Part shown: positions 11,683 through 23,660 of the stretch, piece by piece
How the letters are laid out: every line of letters begins with the position of its first letter
How positions within the stretch are numbered: position 1 is the stretch's first letter
Assembly (NCBI GenBank): GCA_002682825.1
Contig: NOKP01000059.1
Span: 23,024 to 87,023, forward strand
Source of the DNA: Neonectria sp. B-13
Taxonomy: Eukaryota > Ascomycota > Sordariomycetes > Hypocreales > Nectriaceae
Direction: 5' to 3'
DNA: 64,000 nt
The notes under the pieces: generated by a model
The model's input: the letters and a program-made list of their open reading frames with translations, nothing else
Databases searched by the model: none
Told to the model about the DNA's origin: nothing
Position numbers and translations under genes: made by a program

Positions 11683-11956
11683 TGTCCAGACTGGTCCGTC
11701 TTGTGTGCAATAACAGGACGGCCGCATAAGGAGCGGACGTGGCTGAGGGCGGGTCGCGAGGAACACGCTATTGATGCGGCTGGCTAGCAACGGACCAACT
11801 CCAAACGTGCGGAGCTGATCTCTCGGTGTGGCTCTATCAGGGGCTCGGAGATGGACATCTCAAAGCAACAAGGGTGAACTAGGCCAATCCCCAGGGTACC
11901 AACTCACTGGTTGTCATCCCTAGATGGATTGCAAGACGTCTACTAAGGTACGTGCA

Positions 11957-13155
11957 TCAACACTGTGTGGTGGAGCAGCTGCGCTAGCCATCTCACAGCA
12001 CTAGCGCTTCTGGGAACCAACGGCACGACCAGGGGAGGCTTAGACGGCACGCAGTTCGCTTTGGTTGATGAGAGCAAGAGGAAGACGCAATCCCTTGTAG
12101 TTCCTCCATGCTGTAGAGACGGAGGTCCCACAGCCTGGTGTTCACTGGTGATAGAACACGCCGTCTCCTTGCTCGTATCCCCTGCTTGAACTTGTGGGAA
12201 GCCCCATGAGCTGTAGACACATGCACTCCGTGTCTTTGGCTACTTCACGCCCGCCAGTTCGATCTCCTTGTCCTTGGGAGAGCATCCTTGGCTCGCGTGG
12301 TACCACGTTCGGTGGTATGTTAGTCCAACTCGAGCCCACGTAGGATTTCAAGCTTGCGAGAGTGTCTTACCGCCCTGATTGCCTGTGAAACTCCAATCGC
12401 CACATTGCATTGCAGAGAGTGGAGAGTAGTAGGAAATCTTGTGGCGAGGCCTTGGCTGCAGAGTGGCTGTGCTACCCTCTACGTGTTGTCGCTGGCTGTC
12501 AAGTCACACCGGATTCCCCTTGCTCTCAGCCGTGTGGTGTTCCTGCATAACTGTGCCTCCCCAGAGGTGAGGGGGTCGTTTGGGTGCCCTGGATGAGGCT
12601 CTGTTAGTCGCTCAACTGGGCGATTGTGTATCGTGTCATTACGAAAAATGACTGCCTCCTTGCCCAACTGCTTGCTGAGATGCAGAACAATAGCCCGTGA
12701 ACCCGATGCAACATGTTGGAGGACGGGGGAATTCGTACGCCCTGATTGCACAACTGATATTATGCTGGCTTACTCCCCGGGAGATTCAACAGGGCTGCCG
12801 TTGTAACCGACGAAGGGAGCCGGCGCGAGGAGAGGATGAGGCCGAAGGCGCGTTACGACTGGGCCTAGAAACGAGGGGTTGTTTTCCCGCCTCACGGCTT
12901 CAACCGCCTAGGAGACAACGTTGTATATCTCGATGCGATGTTGTGCTTGTAACTTAGATGGTTTGTATTTGTACGAGACGTCCTATGGAAGAAGAGATGT
13001 GGACTAGCACACAGCCTCATTTGCAGAGCTATGGCATACTAATGCCTTGTGCTCTGACTTCTCACCGACCCCACCACCACGCTGACTCTCCTCCTGTACC
13101 TCCCATCCTAATCATTGTGGCACTCTGCTAAGCCATTTCCAAGGGCCGAATGAAG
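11957..13155 (+). repeat. Long inverted repeat R1, left copy
   Basis: Matches minus-strand 51355-49828. Shared landmarks in order: CACTGTGTGGTGGA, GGACGGCACGC.GTTCG, GATTGCCT.TG.AACTCCAAT, CACATTGCATTGCAGAGAGT, GGGGGAATTCGTACGCCCT, CGGCTTCAAC.GCCTAGGAGA and CACAGCCTCATTTGCAGAG. Most differences are C/T or G/A. No long ORF is conserved between the copies, so it may be the leader or non-coding part of the mobile or duplicated unit that continues into R2 (16.4 kb). Confidence 0.85.
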
Positions 13156-13561
13156 ATATCAGAAGTATATCAATAAATAAGGCTGCGCGCTGGGCTGGGC
13201 TGCCCGAGCCTTAATATGTCCAGCCCGCCCCTCCATGATTTCGTCCCTTCCCCCTCCTTTTCTTATTCCCTCCCGTTTGCTGCTGGTGTGAAGGTAGTCA
13301 CACAGGACTTCGTAGCTCAAACCTGCCCCTACTTCGCAACTAACAACCTATGATCACGCCGCAAAGGAACCAAGCGGAAACAAAAGAAGAAGAAAACAAA
13401 GAGAGAAAACGCGAATCGGGATAGTTCAATACACTACGTGAATACCCCACCTATTATCGTTCTTGCTACCATTGTTCCTAGATAGACAGCACTATGATAC
13501 AACATACAAAACACTTCACAATACAGGTATTTGCAGAACTTCCTCTCGTTTTCTCTATTCC

Positions 13562-14010
13562 ATGACAGAAATAATGGTGGCAAAGCCGTGGGATGAACAC
13601 CGTGACAACATCATTCGCCTCTATATCGAAGAGGGGAAGACGTTGCAGGATGTCCGGAACATTTCGAAGACGCAGTACTAGTTTGAGGCATGGTAAGTTA
13701 CACTCTTTCTTTCTCCCTATTTGATGTTTCATGCGAAGACAGAAGTTATCGGGCAGTGGACAGTAGGCTAACCAGCAGTGCGGGGGCCGTTAAATATCGC
13801 CGCGAATATCTCACCGGGCCGCCCTCCCTTCTCCGTCGCGGAGGTCTGAAGAGGGCGTCTCGTCGGTCATGTAAGTCGTCTCACTGGGTGACACTGGCTG
13901 GGCGTCACCGCCCGAGCCGGTCTCCATATGGAGCGGCAGCCAGCACACCCCAGAACAGCGACCTCAGCCGGACGCGCCGCCGCGGTTCTACGGGGATAAC
14001 GCGGCGCTAG
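13562..14010 (+). pseudogene. Clr5-domain protein, interrupted by TAG
   Basis: The Clr5 domain is a short N-terminal domain common in fungal proteins of unknown role. From ATG 13562 the reading frame contains WDEHRDNIIRLYIEEGKTLQ, then VRNISKTQY, TAG (13679-13681), FEA, an intron from 13693 (GTAAGT) to about 13748, then YRAVDSRLTSS. This matches the domain pattern W-x-x-H-x-x-x-I-x-x-LY, GKTL, then Y-x-F-x-A. The TAG falls where a polar residue is expected and is one C-to-T step from CAG. Reading continues in Arg-rich sequence to a stop at 14008-14010. It sits in the 3.2 kb block that splits the R1/R2 repeat. Domain identity is fairly sure, the 3' structure is not. Confidence 0.6.
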
Positions 14011-15006
14011 AACTGGCCATATGGGGGGAAGGTACCCACCGGTCTAGGCCTTAGAGGAGCTCTTTGGCAGAGCAAAGTAGAGTGACGATAAAAGCTGTTT
14101 GACTAAGTCTAGGCTGCGACTCCGGCGCTCATCAAACCCCGTCAGTGCGGCAATGAGGAGGTGGAGTGTCCACGCAGAGTGATAAAATAAACTAACATTG
14201 ATCCTGACTAAACTGAGATAAATCACACTCTGTACAGCGGCTGGTAGTCGTTGTATTATATGATGCTGTCTCACACTTTCCGCAGGACAGGTGTTAGCTA
14301 GCGACTGATCGTCTTCGGCAGAGCTACCGTCCTGGACATTTCGTTTTAGGAGCTGCAATTATGTTCAAGCTTTCAGCCTGGCAACGACCTGACATTGCGT
14401 TGATTGACTGTCTCTAGCAGTAATATCTACGGCGCCATGAGCTTGCCGATAATCTGGAATGATAGATATGCTGAGGGCTAGACAGCACCAGCTACGCCAT
14501 GTTGGTTATTGTCAGAGTTCTTGTCGTAGCCGGATGGTCAATTGATCAATCAGAGCACCATCCCAGCCCACCACTCAAGGCCCCGATCAATGCAATAGGT
14601 ACAATATCACGAGCCTGACCTCAAATAGGGGTCTGATCCAAGGCGATCGACGCCGTCGCCTTAGACACGCTGATGTGGCCGCGGCGAGGGAGGTGCCCCA
14701 GCCAGGGCGACAGGATTCGACAGGGCAGAATCAATCGCAGTTCGACGCCGCGCCACTCCTAGCTGGGGCGTAGAAGCGGATGGTGGCGCGCGGAGTGTTG
14801 GCGTCACCGGTCAGATGCCATTTTATGCACAAGGCGAAGCCGGCGAATGCGCTCAATCATGTAAACGACCTCATGGTCCAACTACGTGAGTCGGCTGCAA
14901 GTATTGGGAAGGCAAACCAGGTTCTTCGTATCTATATTTGTTACGCCCAAGGTGTGTCCTATAACGAGGTGAATCGTATTGCTCCATCACCACTAGTATG
15001 GAAGTT
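14011..15006. other. No supported gene
   Basis: A 104-codon minus ORF (14358-14044) and a plus ORF that overlaps the next gene antisense are present; neither shows a recognisable domain. The plus-strand translation around 14080-14190 has protein-like pieces broken by stops, which could be a decayed 3' part of the Clr5 gene. Confidence 0.25.
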
Positions 15007-16133
15007 TTACATCACCACCCCCACCGGAGACCCTTCAGTAAAGCAGCGCTTCTTGGCGCTCAGGGAAGGCTCGTCGCCAGAGTCCTCGTCAAAACTGCTG
15101 TTAAGAACCTCTGACAAGACCTCGCGCTTCCGCTTACCGCCATCCGGCTTCTCGGGGTCCTTCTCCCATGTCTCAATCTCCTCGTGGTCGAACTGCCCAA
15201 CAACTTCATGTCCCAATACCTTTCCGAGTCGTTCTCGGAGGCCCAGGATCGGCCAGATGGGCACTCGTGTGTACTGGATCTTGATACCAGAAAGCTCCTT
15301 GTCCCCGTTTTTTTGTGGTGCCTTGAACGGATCGTGGAACTTCTGCAAAAACTCCCTCGTCACATACGCCGTGTACACAATGAAGTCAGAGGTATCCGTG
15401 TCGTGTGTCAAGATTCTCAATGTGACATCCTGGAAGTTGGGACTTGGGGGAATATCCCTTTTGGGAGTCATCGGCGAGTCTCTCCGCGATGAAGGTGCTG
15501 GGGTACTGGGGTGTGAGGGCGCGTTGAAGGAATCAGCTGGCCGCGTCGAGACTGAGCGGAAAGAAGAGTATGTCGACTTGGACTCGTCCGAGGGGAAGTT
15601 CCACATGATCTGCGCGCGAACTGCATCTCGATAGACGCGCCCACCAAAGTACAGATGCAGCTCGGGGAGGTACTGGGGCTTGTTGAAGGGCTGTGGCCAC
15701 AATGTCATGAGGACCGTCTTGACAGCGTTGGAGCAGAGTATGGGGTGCATCGCGTCGGGCAAGAGGATCTGGGTGAGGGAGTCGCTGAGGGTCATGATGG
15801 TGTGCGACGGTCGCAAATGACCCTTCGAAGGCGGCGAGCCAGGCAGCGCGACCGGCTTCGGGCTATCGCATGGGGGTAGTTCTTCCCATCGCGCCCCGAG
15901 GAGCTGGGCGTGCAAGTCGGTCCAGCAGATAGGGCGCACAAAGAGCGAGGTGCCAGCATGTTGATAAAACAGGTCGTAGAGCGAGTCCTTGGCCGGTCGA
16001 TGAATGCGATGTCGCGGCCGCTGCTTGGGAGACGCGACGGGGGCCTGAGTGTCGTTGGTGTTGAGTCAGAGGATGTGTTGGGAGGCAAGCCGCTGCCGCT
16101 GCCGCTGCCAAAGGACGAGCAGGAGGTAGCCAT
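15007..16133 (-). CDS. Unassigned conserved-looking protein, probable frameshift near 15993
   Basis: I do not recognise the family. An open frame of about 310 codons ends at the TAA 15009-15007. It contains DSLYDLFYQHAGTSLFVRPI, then a Thr/Ser/Pro-rich middle (SRRDSPMTPKRDIPPSP), and an ordered-looking part (FQDVTLRILTHDTDTSDFIV, then IQYTRVPIWPILGLRERLG). A Gly/Ser-rich N-terminus with ATG at 16133 (MATSCSSFGSGSG) runs in a different frame to SGRDIAFIDRP. Joining it to AKDSLYDL needs a one-base shift near 15990-15996, so either there is a frameshift or an intron that I have not placed (an upstream GTCAGT and CACTCAG pair is an alternative). No signal peptide or membrane segment is evident. 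Together with the Clr5 relic it occupies the insertion that splits R1 from R2. Confidence 0.5.
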
Positions 16134-16282
16134 TTCTACAAAGCCACGCAACTGACTGACGAGGCGGGCGTTGCCGAACAAGCTGAGATGGCGGGGGGCC
16201 AAATTTCCTAGCGACCAAGGACCCGGCGTGAATTAGCACGGGCCAATCGCAGGTACGCATTTTTGCCGGTGAAAAGATTTGG

Positions 16283-16600
16283 TTGCTTTGGCGCGAACAT
16301 ACCCCCTTCACCGGCTTCGACGGAAGCAGAATACACCAGACTCCAAGTGCGTGCCAGAAGCGAAACCCCGAGACGGACGACCCTGCTTCCACGCCAGCAA
16401 CGGCAACTTCTGCGTCGCACCACCCCCATTCCAAAAGCAATATCTCCTCAATTCGCATGCCAATGTGCATTTGTCAGAACGTCCGCATCACTTCTTGGTC
16501 CAGGGCTATCCCCAACAGCGAAGGTGGAAAGGGTTTGAAGTGCAATATCAAGATGATCAAGCGTAATGTCGTCGTTCATGATCTCCATAGGTATGGTGGC
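16283..16600 (+). pseudogene. C2H2 zinc-finger protein relic (repeat R2, left copy)
   Basis: In one frame the sequence reads YLLNSHANVHLSERPHHF and in another EGGKGLKCNIKMIKRN then VVVHD, which together match a fungal multi-finger C2H2 protein (typically H-x3-H-x2-ERPH, then GGKGFKRKNEMIRHG). The two pieces are in different frames and key Cys residues are missing, so it is not functional. The stretch 16408-16590 is repeated inverted at 49622-49800. Confidence 0.55.
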
Positions 16601-16973
16601 ACTGCTCCTGCTGATTGTGCCTACATTTCTTTAGAACTTTCAAGGCGCGCGATTTTCTTCATGAGAATAGATACTAAAGGAGGTCCACGAGGGGGACGCC
16701 CTGGCAGTTTCGAGGAGATCCTTAGCGAAGTGCAGTTAGCCCAATGATAGCCATTCTGGACAAGGCGAGCATACGGCCCAGAGCAAGCGACTGCGTTGTC
16801 ACATCCGTGGTACGTGGGAATTGGGGCTTGGAATATCATTACCATCGCACTATTGAGATGTGCAGCTTCTGCCAGTGGATTCAATTAGGGTCATTCCATG
16901 TGCGTACAGGACGAACGCCTCGATTGTGACAGAACATACTCGGCTAGTGTCTAAGTATTGCACTAAGATTGAC

Positions 16974-18587
16974 TCACTCCTCAATACATGTATTCTCATG
17001 AACGTTAGTTAACGGAGCCCAGATCTTCCAGTTGACGACCCCTATATGAGCAATGCGAGTGGCGATGTCCTCGATGCCGCACTCTTGCTGACCCAAACGT
17101 ATTGTTGCGTCAAGTTCTCGGTCTCGCCCATCATCCATACCGCGGCTGCTTCCCTGCCCGCGACTACCCGTGGCAATAGAGAACAGGCAAACACCGGAGA
17201 GGGACTTGGAGTCGCGAACCCGGGTGGCCAGTTTAGCAACTAGCCTACTGTGGTAGGATTTTTCGATCTCCCGGAAGACAGGCGATGCGATATTGCCCAC
17301 GTTCTCTGTGAGATTCTCCTCAAATGCAGGAAACATCTCTGAAGGTGCATTGGTGAAGCGGAAGATTTGCGACGCCATCGAGAGGGCCATGGCTTGCCAG
17401 TAGTCGAGGCGGTGGACGCCATCTAGAGCCTACTAGAGGGCCGCGAGCGAGTCGCGGAGACTGCGAGCCTTAAATCTGGACTCGCTCATGTCTGAACCGA
17501 AGCAAGAAGGCAGAGTCGGTGAGGATTGGGGAGAGGAAGCACAGCCAATGGAGCTCAGCACGAGGCCGGCCGGCGTCGAAGGCGAGAAGAGAGTGTTAAA
17601 GTTGAACTCGAGGTTATTGCTCATTGGCATTAGGGGTTCAGAGGCCTGGTTAGAAAACGCAGGCGTTGTGTTGAGCCGGGCCATCCTCTCCAGGTCCTCG
17701 AACATGCGCATGCAAACGTCCAGATGAATAGTATCGAGAATATCGGACCTCACTCGCTCCAATCGACCCTCGTCGAGAAAGAATGTACAGGGAAGGGGTT
17801 CGTCGCTCGCTGAGGGGAGAATCGATCGTGAGAGACGCTCGAAGAAGATGCCCATCTCACCGAAGGCCGATGATGTCGCTGCCTCACTGCTGGAGTGGAT
17901 TCGGGCCGCGTCTCGGTACCAGGGCTTCGCATCACCGATATCCATTGTGCGGTTTCGTAGCTTCTTCAAAAAGAACTCCTGTTCAAGACCGTCGTCTCTT
18001 TGGTCAGAAGGGGTCGCAGAGTCCGAATTTGGTGGTTGGCAACGTCCGATCTCATTGCCTCGAGCATGCTCAGCGGACTGCGCATGCCATTGACGAGCTC
18101 GTCGACATCGTTGTTGCCGTTTCTCAGTTGCGTGTACATGGAATCCATCCATCCATCCCGCATGGGCGCGCAGTGCGATTTGGGCATAAGCCAGAGCCAG
18201 AGGGCCAGCTCCTCGAGGTCGACATTGCCCTTTTGGAACTCCTTCATCAGGAGCTCGACGATGAGGACCTCGTCAACAAATTGACGGTCTCGCTGAGGAA
18301 CTATAGTCTGAGTGATATCCCTAACCGACTTGAGAAGTTCAGGCAGGCTCCAGTCGTCTCTCATGCCATGCTTCTCGTAAAAGCCGGCTCGGTCCGCAAT
18401 GAACTCCATTAGCTGCTCCTTCAGGGCCGCCCAGAAGATCGTTGCTGACTGGACGTTGTCGAACCTTTGGAGAGTCCGGCAAGACCGGCGTGGCTACTTG
18501 GGCATTAATCGCCTGCAAAGGGGAATTGACAGGACACGAGAATTGCGACTTTTCCATTGTATTCTTTTGCGTCTTTGTAGCATTCAT
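16974..18587 (-). pseudogene. Tcp11/Sok1-family protein, broken by stops and frameshifts
   Basis: Tcp11-domain proteins in fungi are linked to cAMP/PKA signalling (Sok1). From ATG 18587 a short variable start is followed by FWAALKEQLMEFIADR, IVPQRDRQFVDEVL, KSHCAPMRDGWMDSMYTQL, LEAMRSDVANHQIRTLRP, EQEFFLKKLRNR, YWQAMALSMASQIFRFTN and, near the C-terminus, ATRIAHIGVVNWKIWAPL, all in the family order. Damage: frame changes near 18480 and near 17988 (between KETT and LEQEFF), and two adjacent TAG codons at 17435-17430 directly before ALDGVHRLDYW, where family alignment would allow Gln-Gln. The rest of the frame is open. Identification is strong; a functional product is unlikely. Confidence 0.82.
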
Positions 18588-18599
18588 TTTGGCGAAGTC

Positions 18600-21500
18600 C
18601 TGCTTGTTAGGCTGTGTTGCGAATAATGTTGTCGCTCGAAGATGTAAGGAGGCAAACGAGCCTGGGTAAATGACAGCCCGTGTTAGCAAGTACAAGGGAG
18701 AAAGACGACGCACGTCAGATAGACAGGAAAGAAATTTGCTGAAGGGGACGATCCAAGGACTAGGAAAGGGGTGGGATATGATGCCAGAGGATGGGTCCGT
18801 CTTCAGACTTTTCCGACCGGTGCCGTTGAACTTCATCACTTGTTTTAAGGATCTATTATCCCCCCCCCCCATCTCCCCTGCAAGTTATAGAATAGCCTCA
18901 TCATTCTCGTATCGGGCAACTAGGTTTGACGAGATGCAAGTGCTAGACATGAAAGACAGCGGCCCAAAGAAGCAATAGAGAATGGATACGGGGCGTTGGA
19001 GAGCTATCGCCGAAGGGGGCTCACACGTGGGCACTCATGGCGCGGTCAACTAACGGTGGGGAACGTATGCTTCACAGAAACCTGACTTTGCTCAGGCTAC
19101 GTGCAGCAATACAGAACCCAAACTAACAGCTGTTGACTACGTGGGATCCGATTTAATATTGACATTTCTACGAATCAGGCTAGCCTCAGAACCCATTAAG
19201 ACAAATGGTGGCCATCGCCTAAGCCTACCACCTCTGCACTCTTCGTCCCCTGAATGAATCACTCTGCTTCTGCAACAGGTACTTGAATATCTACAGGCCC
19301 CTTCTGACGCAACCATCCTTAAATCATATAAGACAGTTATCATGGCACATACGTCTTTTCGTTTGAGTCATTATGACGGTCACCAGGGAACGGATACATA
19401 GCGAGATAGAGTCCATAGAGCCCATTGGCCAGAACGTTCCTATCGATTACAACGAGGATGAAGCGACTGGTTGAGGCGACCGCTGGGTTTGGCGAGTTCA
19501 TCTTGACCCTTCTGGGCAAGGTGTTCACCTCTTGGAGAACCTTCCGCACGCAAACCAGGACCGAGACGGAACTCCCGAGGGGAACATCATCCATACCCTA
19601 CCAGCTTACCGCCCAACAGCAGCCATGGTATAAGCCTCACCTTTGGACTGTGTCCAGAATTTGAGACTCCTTTCTCCAATCGACAAAACACCACTACAAA
19701 CACAGCTTTCTCTTATGATTCAGTCCTCATAATTAAACGCATTGTCCAAGTTCTATCAACTCACTTCCCGCTTAAGTCTGCAATCGCGGCTTATGGCGGT
19801 TTCGAGTCGACCAACGATGACTGTGCTAGGCCCCTTCCATTTCCCACGTCACCGAGGTCGTCGGCTTCTAGGCGACGAATTGCATAGTCTCAGGGACTTG
19901 CAAATTAGTTCTGCTCGTTGTGCCCTGCGGAATCTCACAAGACTTAGTTGAGACTCGGCGACGTAGGCAGAGCTGTCCTTCGTGGCCGATTATCACGGAA
20001 GGACATCCTCCCACGTCTTGTGAAGTAATTTACGTCTCTCACCGTCACTACGCATTCTCATTCAGTTTACTATGCCCGTCACAAATAAACATCATGCTCC
20101 GATCCTCCTCCAGTCTGCTTTGGTCATAGATCTCTATCTTTCCTTAGCTCTGAGCAACTCATAATGTGTCCCACTCTCAACATCTGGGATTTATAGCCCG
20201 TAACCGCGTAGCTATGAAATGTGTCGTATGCTCAAATCCAACCAATCTACGATGCTAGTCGCTAAGAGATACTACTTGCCTTGTACGGGTAGGCAGAAAT
20301 CCGTTCCAGGGGCTGTTAACCCTAAACCAAATCTCTCCCAAAATAACTCAACAGGTAGACTTCGCAGATATGACAGCCCACATTCCTTGTGCATGGTGAC
20401 TCAATGGCCGGCCGCTGGTGTCACCCAGCTTTTTCTCGTCGCACCTACACTGAGATTGTGGACTCTAAGCCCCAACTTCCATTCCCGCTATGTCGCCGCT
20501 GAAGGGAGACTGCCCCACATTCGATCCTCATTGCAGAGCCTCCATGCTCTCTTGGGAACTCGCCTTCAACCTGGAATTCGTTTCTCGTTACGAACATTCT
20601 TACTAGACGCGCTTTATCTCTGTTTCAACAACACGCCAGACTTGCTGCCGTCGTTTCTAAAGAGCAAGGTACTACAACAGCTCTGAGCCAGGTTTCACAG
20701 TCGAGCTCATACCTCTTCAAGTGTTAAGGAAACCCATAATCGTCAGAGACTAGCCGGCACAAGACATAGATGCCAGGGCAGGTTGAGAGAATATCGTATT
20801 TTGTCTGCTTTCTGGAAATACCCTCACTAAGCGCAGTACACTCGCTGGTTTGTTGCGATACAATCCAGAAGTTCAAGGATTGACCCTTCATCCTGTTTCC
20901 CCAGTGGCAAGCGCACCATGTTTTGCTTCCGCGGAAATTAACATTATACTCAGCTAACGTATCATCAAACTGAGCCATGGCGTTAAGGAGCTCTGGGGCG
21001 AGAACGGTTAGACCAGGCAGCTGGTAGAGCAACTCGTGGAGGGTGCCTTCGGTCATATAGTGTGGGCAGACAGCTTTGAGCTGAAGGAACTCTGTCGATG
21101 TATTAGGCTAGGCGATTAGTGTTCCATGACAGGACATCTCGTTCATTTTGTGTTTGATCTTTTGGATATTCAGTGAATAAATGCGGCTAACCAACAACGA
21201 TGAGCTTCTAGCACGTTAGTGAGTATTCAAGAAAGCTAAAGGTCTATCAAACTTTCTGTTAATGCATTGGTTACGCAGTTTCGCTTGTTTCTCCTTCGTC
21301 AGGCGAGGCTGCTTTCTCGTTTTGACTAACGTCGGAGTTTTGGATGAAAGATGATGGAAAAGGTTGCGTGGCCTCCTGATGGTTGATGATGAGAAATCAG
21401 AGCAATCAAAGGCAAACATTACTCGTCAGGGGCTGCACGAACCATTGAGTTGGGGGCTGGATCTGTGACTATAGCAGCTGGCTTGTGTCGACAGCCCCCT

Positions 21501-22317
21501 TAAAATTTTAGCATTACCTCAACAGGAAATCAAACGCAAAGGGAAAAGTCTACATAATTGTGTCCTCACGTTCATGATCTAGTAGTACTATTACTTTCAT
21601 GTAGTTTGTTGGTGTAACGCGCATTTCAGTGTACAGACACAACCCACGAAGATGCTGTCCTAACGCAGTCGGATTGAGAGGAAAGAAACAGGAATTGCGC
21701 AAGCCCAAGAGATGCTAGGAGGATAATTCAAACGCCCCAAGAATGATCAGAGGAAGAGAAATTCAGCAGTAGTCAAAGATAGTAATGAATGTCGAGATTA
21801 GCTGCTGTGGCAGCTAATATCACAGCAATAAGTAAGACAAATGAAGGACAGCCCAAACAAGTGATAAAATTCCCGAAGAGAAAAGAGATGATGCTACCAA
21901 TAAGTGGCTGTCTTGGTCCTTTAAGTAGGTACAGTTGATTGGAGCTGCCCTTGCTAGCATTAAACATCAAGCGCGTAAATTCTCAACATAGTAGACTTGT
22001 TACTATGGCGGACCAATAGACGCTTGGAGATGAAAGGACCGCAAGTGGAGTCCCCTCAGCATGAAAACTTAGTCGCAAAAGATGCCCTGTATAGAGAAAA
22101 CGGGTCATCGAACTATGAGAACGTGAACGTAACGTGTGGAAAATGACCAGTCCAATATAGTACAGCGAGTTTCCCTTTTCCATGCAGACTTTTGGTGACT
22201 ATTTTACTCTATAGCCCCCTGATCCCTGATTTTTCATCTAGTGGTGACGGGGTGTAACCAGTCAGGTTCATGCCTATCCTCTTCACATCCAGGAATGCGC
22301 AAACACTGAGTGTAGAT
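18600..22317. other. Long stretch without a recognisable gene
   Basis: Small ORFs occur at 19594-19340 (minus, 84 codons, with PRRVKMNSPNPAVASTSRF), 20219-20686 (plus, 155 codons) and 21056-20724 (minus, 110 codons, with LYQLPGLTVLAPELLNAMAQ). None has a domain I know, and both strands are open in places. 18861-18870 is a run of C. From 21.4 to 22.3 kb the sequence is A/T-richer and without protein-like frames. Decayed genes are possible but not demonstrable by eye. Confidence 0.3.
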
Positions 22318-23660
22318 TCACTGGCTCGGCTGAGCGTAGGGTGAGCCAGGCTGGTAATTGGGATACAGGCGGTTGTTGTAGTCCGGTAAAGATGGCTGGG
22401 GAATTCCCTCCGAAGGAGGCAAAGGGTACTGTGCGGGTTGATAGCCGATAAGATGCAGTTGGACTGGTCGTAGTCCAGGATGGGTCAAGGTGGTAGTTCC
22501 GTCTTGGCCGTTGTGATGGCCACCACCGTTCTGGGAAGTAGTCTGGGTTTTCTGCTCATTCTTAGGCTTCCATTCTTCGCGCATCTTCTTAGCTTCTATT
22601 GATGATGGAAATCAGCCAACAAGTTGGAGCCAATCTAGTACATCAATGGCTTACCCTCAGGAGTTCGCTTCTGCCCATGAGACTGCATCGTCACATGGGC
22701 GTTGAGGTGGTTCAGAGTGCCATATGCTTTCTCGCAGCCATTCCATCTACACTTGTATTTTCGCACGATGTCCTCGTATGGTCTTCGACGTCGCTTGTGC
22801 TGCTGTGCATTAGGAATGGGCACAAAAGAGTAGACCTAGAGGAACACTAGGTTAGCTGATGTTTGAAGGGCGACGTCGATTGCCTAAGGGTGACGCGGTG
22901 AGAGAAGTTGCTATGTTCCCCAAGGGCCTGGTGTCTTCATAGCCCATATCAGTGGCATCAATTAGTATCAACGCCTCATGAGGCTCATTCAAGAGACGCT
23001 CGCCGGTTGGGTCGCGTCCATCTCTTCAATGCGCAACGGTCACAGCCCATTTGGCTCGTCATTCTCTTACATACCTGGTTGGATCGTTGTTGGGAAATTG
23101 CCGAGGCAGGCGACTGGGCATAAATAGGATGACCAGGAGTCCACGGTATATCACAATGCTGACCATATCCTGCCCAGTCTAGTTGCGGCTGCGCGTATAT
23201 ACCGCCGCTAGGATGAGAGTAGCTATGCGTCATCTCTGGGTTCGGCGCATAAGGCGAGTGCCAGTAAGGGTAAGTCGTCAGTGCGGCGATGGACGGATGC
23301 ATAGGCACATCATTGTTAGATTTGACCGAGTGGACTTGATGGCTTCGAACACCCTGCAGGGGTAAAGACGGACTGTTCTGTTGTTGCGCCATAACTCCGC
23401 TGCTGGTGCTGTTGACTGGATGGTATGGACGCTGGGTATGCTCTGGGAAAATTTCTGTTGTGGCTGGGACGACGAGAGCGGTGCAGGACTAACAAATGTA
23501 TACGGAGGACTCGGCTGCGTATAAGGGTGTCGGGGGGTGGTTGGTACATAGGGGTCTCAGCTTGCGCATTAGTTTTGATGATCTGACGGGTCTGCACTCG
23601 GTGACTGAGACTTGGGGCTTTGGGTGACGCTGACTGAGTGCAGTTGTTCAGCAAGAGCGA
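22318..23660 (-). pseudogene. Con7-like C2H2 transcription factor, N-terminal frameshifts
   Basis: Con7 is a nuclear regulator of morphogenesis and infection-related development in filamentous fungi. The diagnostic part is intact: YSFVPIPNAQQHKRRRRPY, then CRWNGCEKAYGTLNHLNAH (one C2H2 finger), then VTMQSHGQKRTPE, an intron at 22596-22654 (donor GTAAGC), and EAKKMREEWKPKNEQ, then a Pro/Gln/Tyr-rich tail to 22318. A longer intron is inferred at 22836-23074 (donor GTATGT). Upstream, Gln/Pro/Ser-rich N-terminal sequence is spread over three frames: QIIKTNAQAETPMYQPPP, then YTQPSPPYTFVSPAPL, then MAQQQNSPSLPLQG, so at least two frameshifts lie between about 23560 and 23380. I could not fix the start codon. 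The finger could still be expressed from a downstream Met, but the gene is probably a damaged copy. Confidence 0.78.

Larger units (their letters stand above)
9211..11703 (-). repeat. Inverted segmental duplication, copy A
   Basis: Matches plus-strand 25926-28091 over its whole length in opposite orientation. It spans the last codons of SWC3, the complete Azf1-like gene, its leader and a short upstream ORF. Copy B lacks about 340 bp of this copy (10048-10387). In a compared stretch (minus 10569-10441 against plus 27060-27190) all eight differences are transitions. Homology stops at about 11703, where the two sides diverge abruptly. Confidence 0.9.

Noticed and set aside
14780..15634. 284-codon plus ORF
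   Set aside because: Antisense to the better-supported minus gene at 15007-16133; the minus frame has the ordered, protein-like composition.
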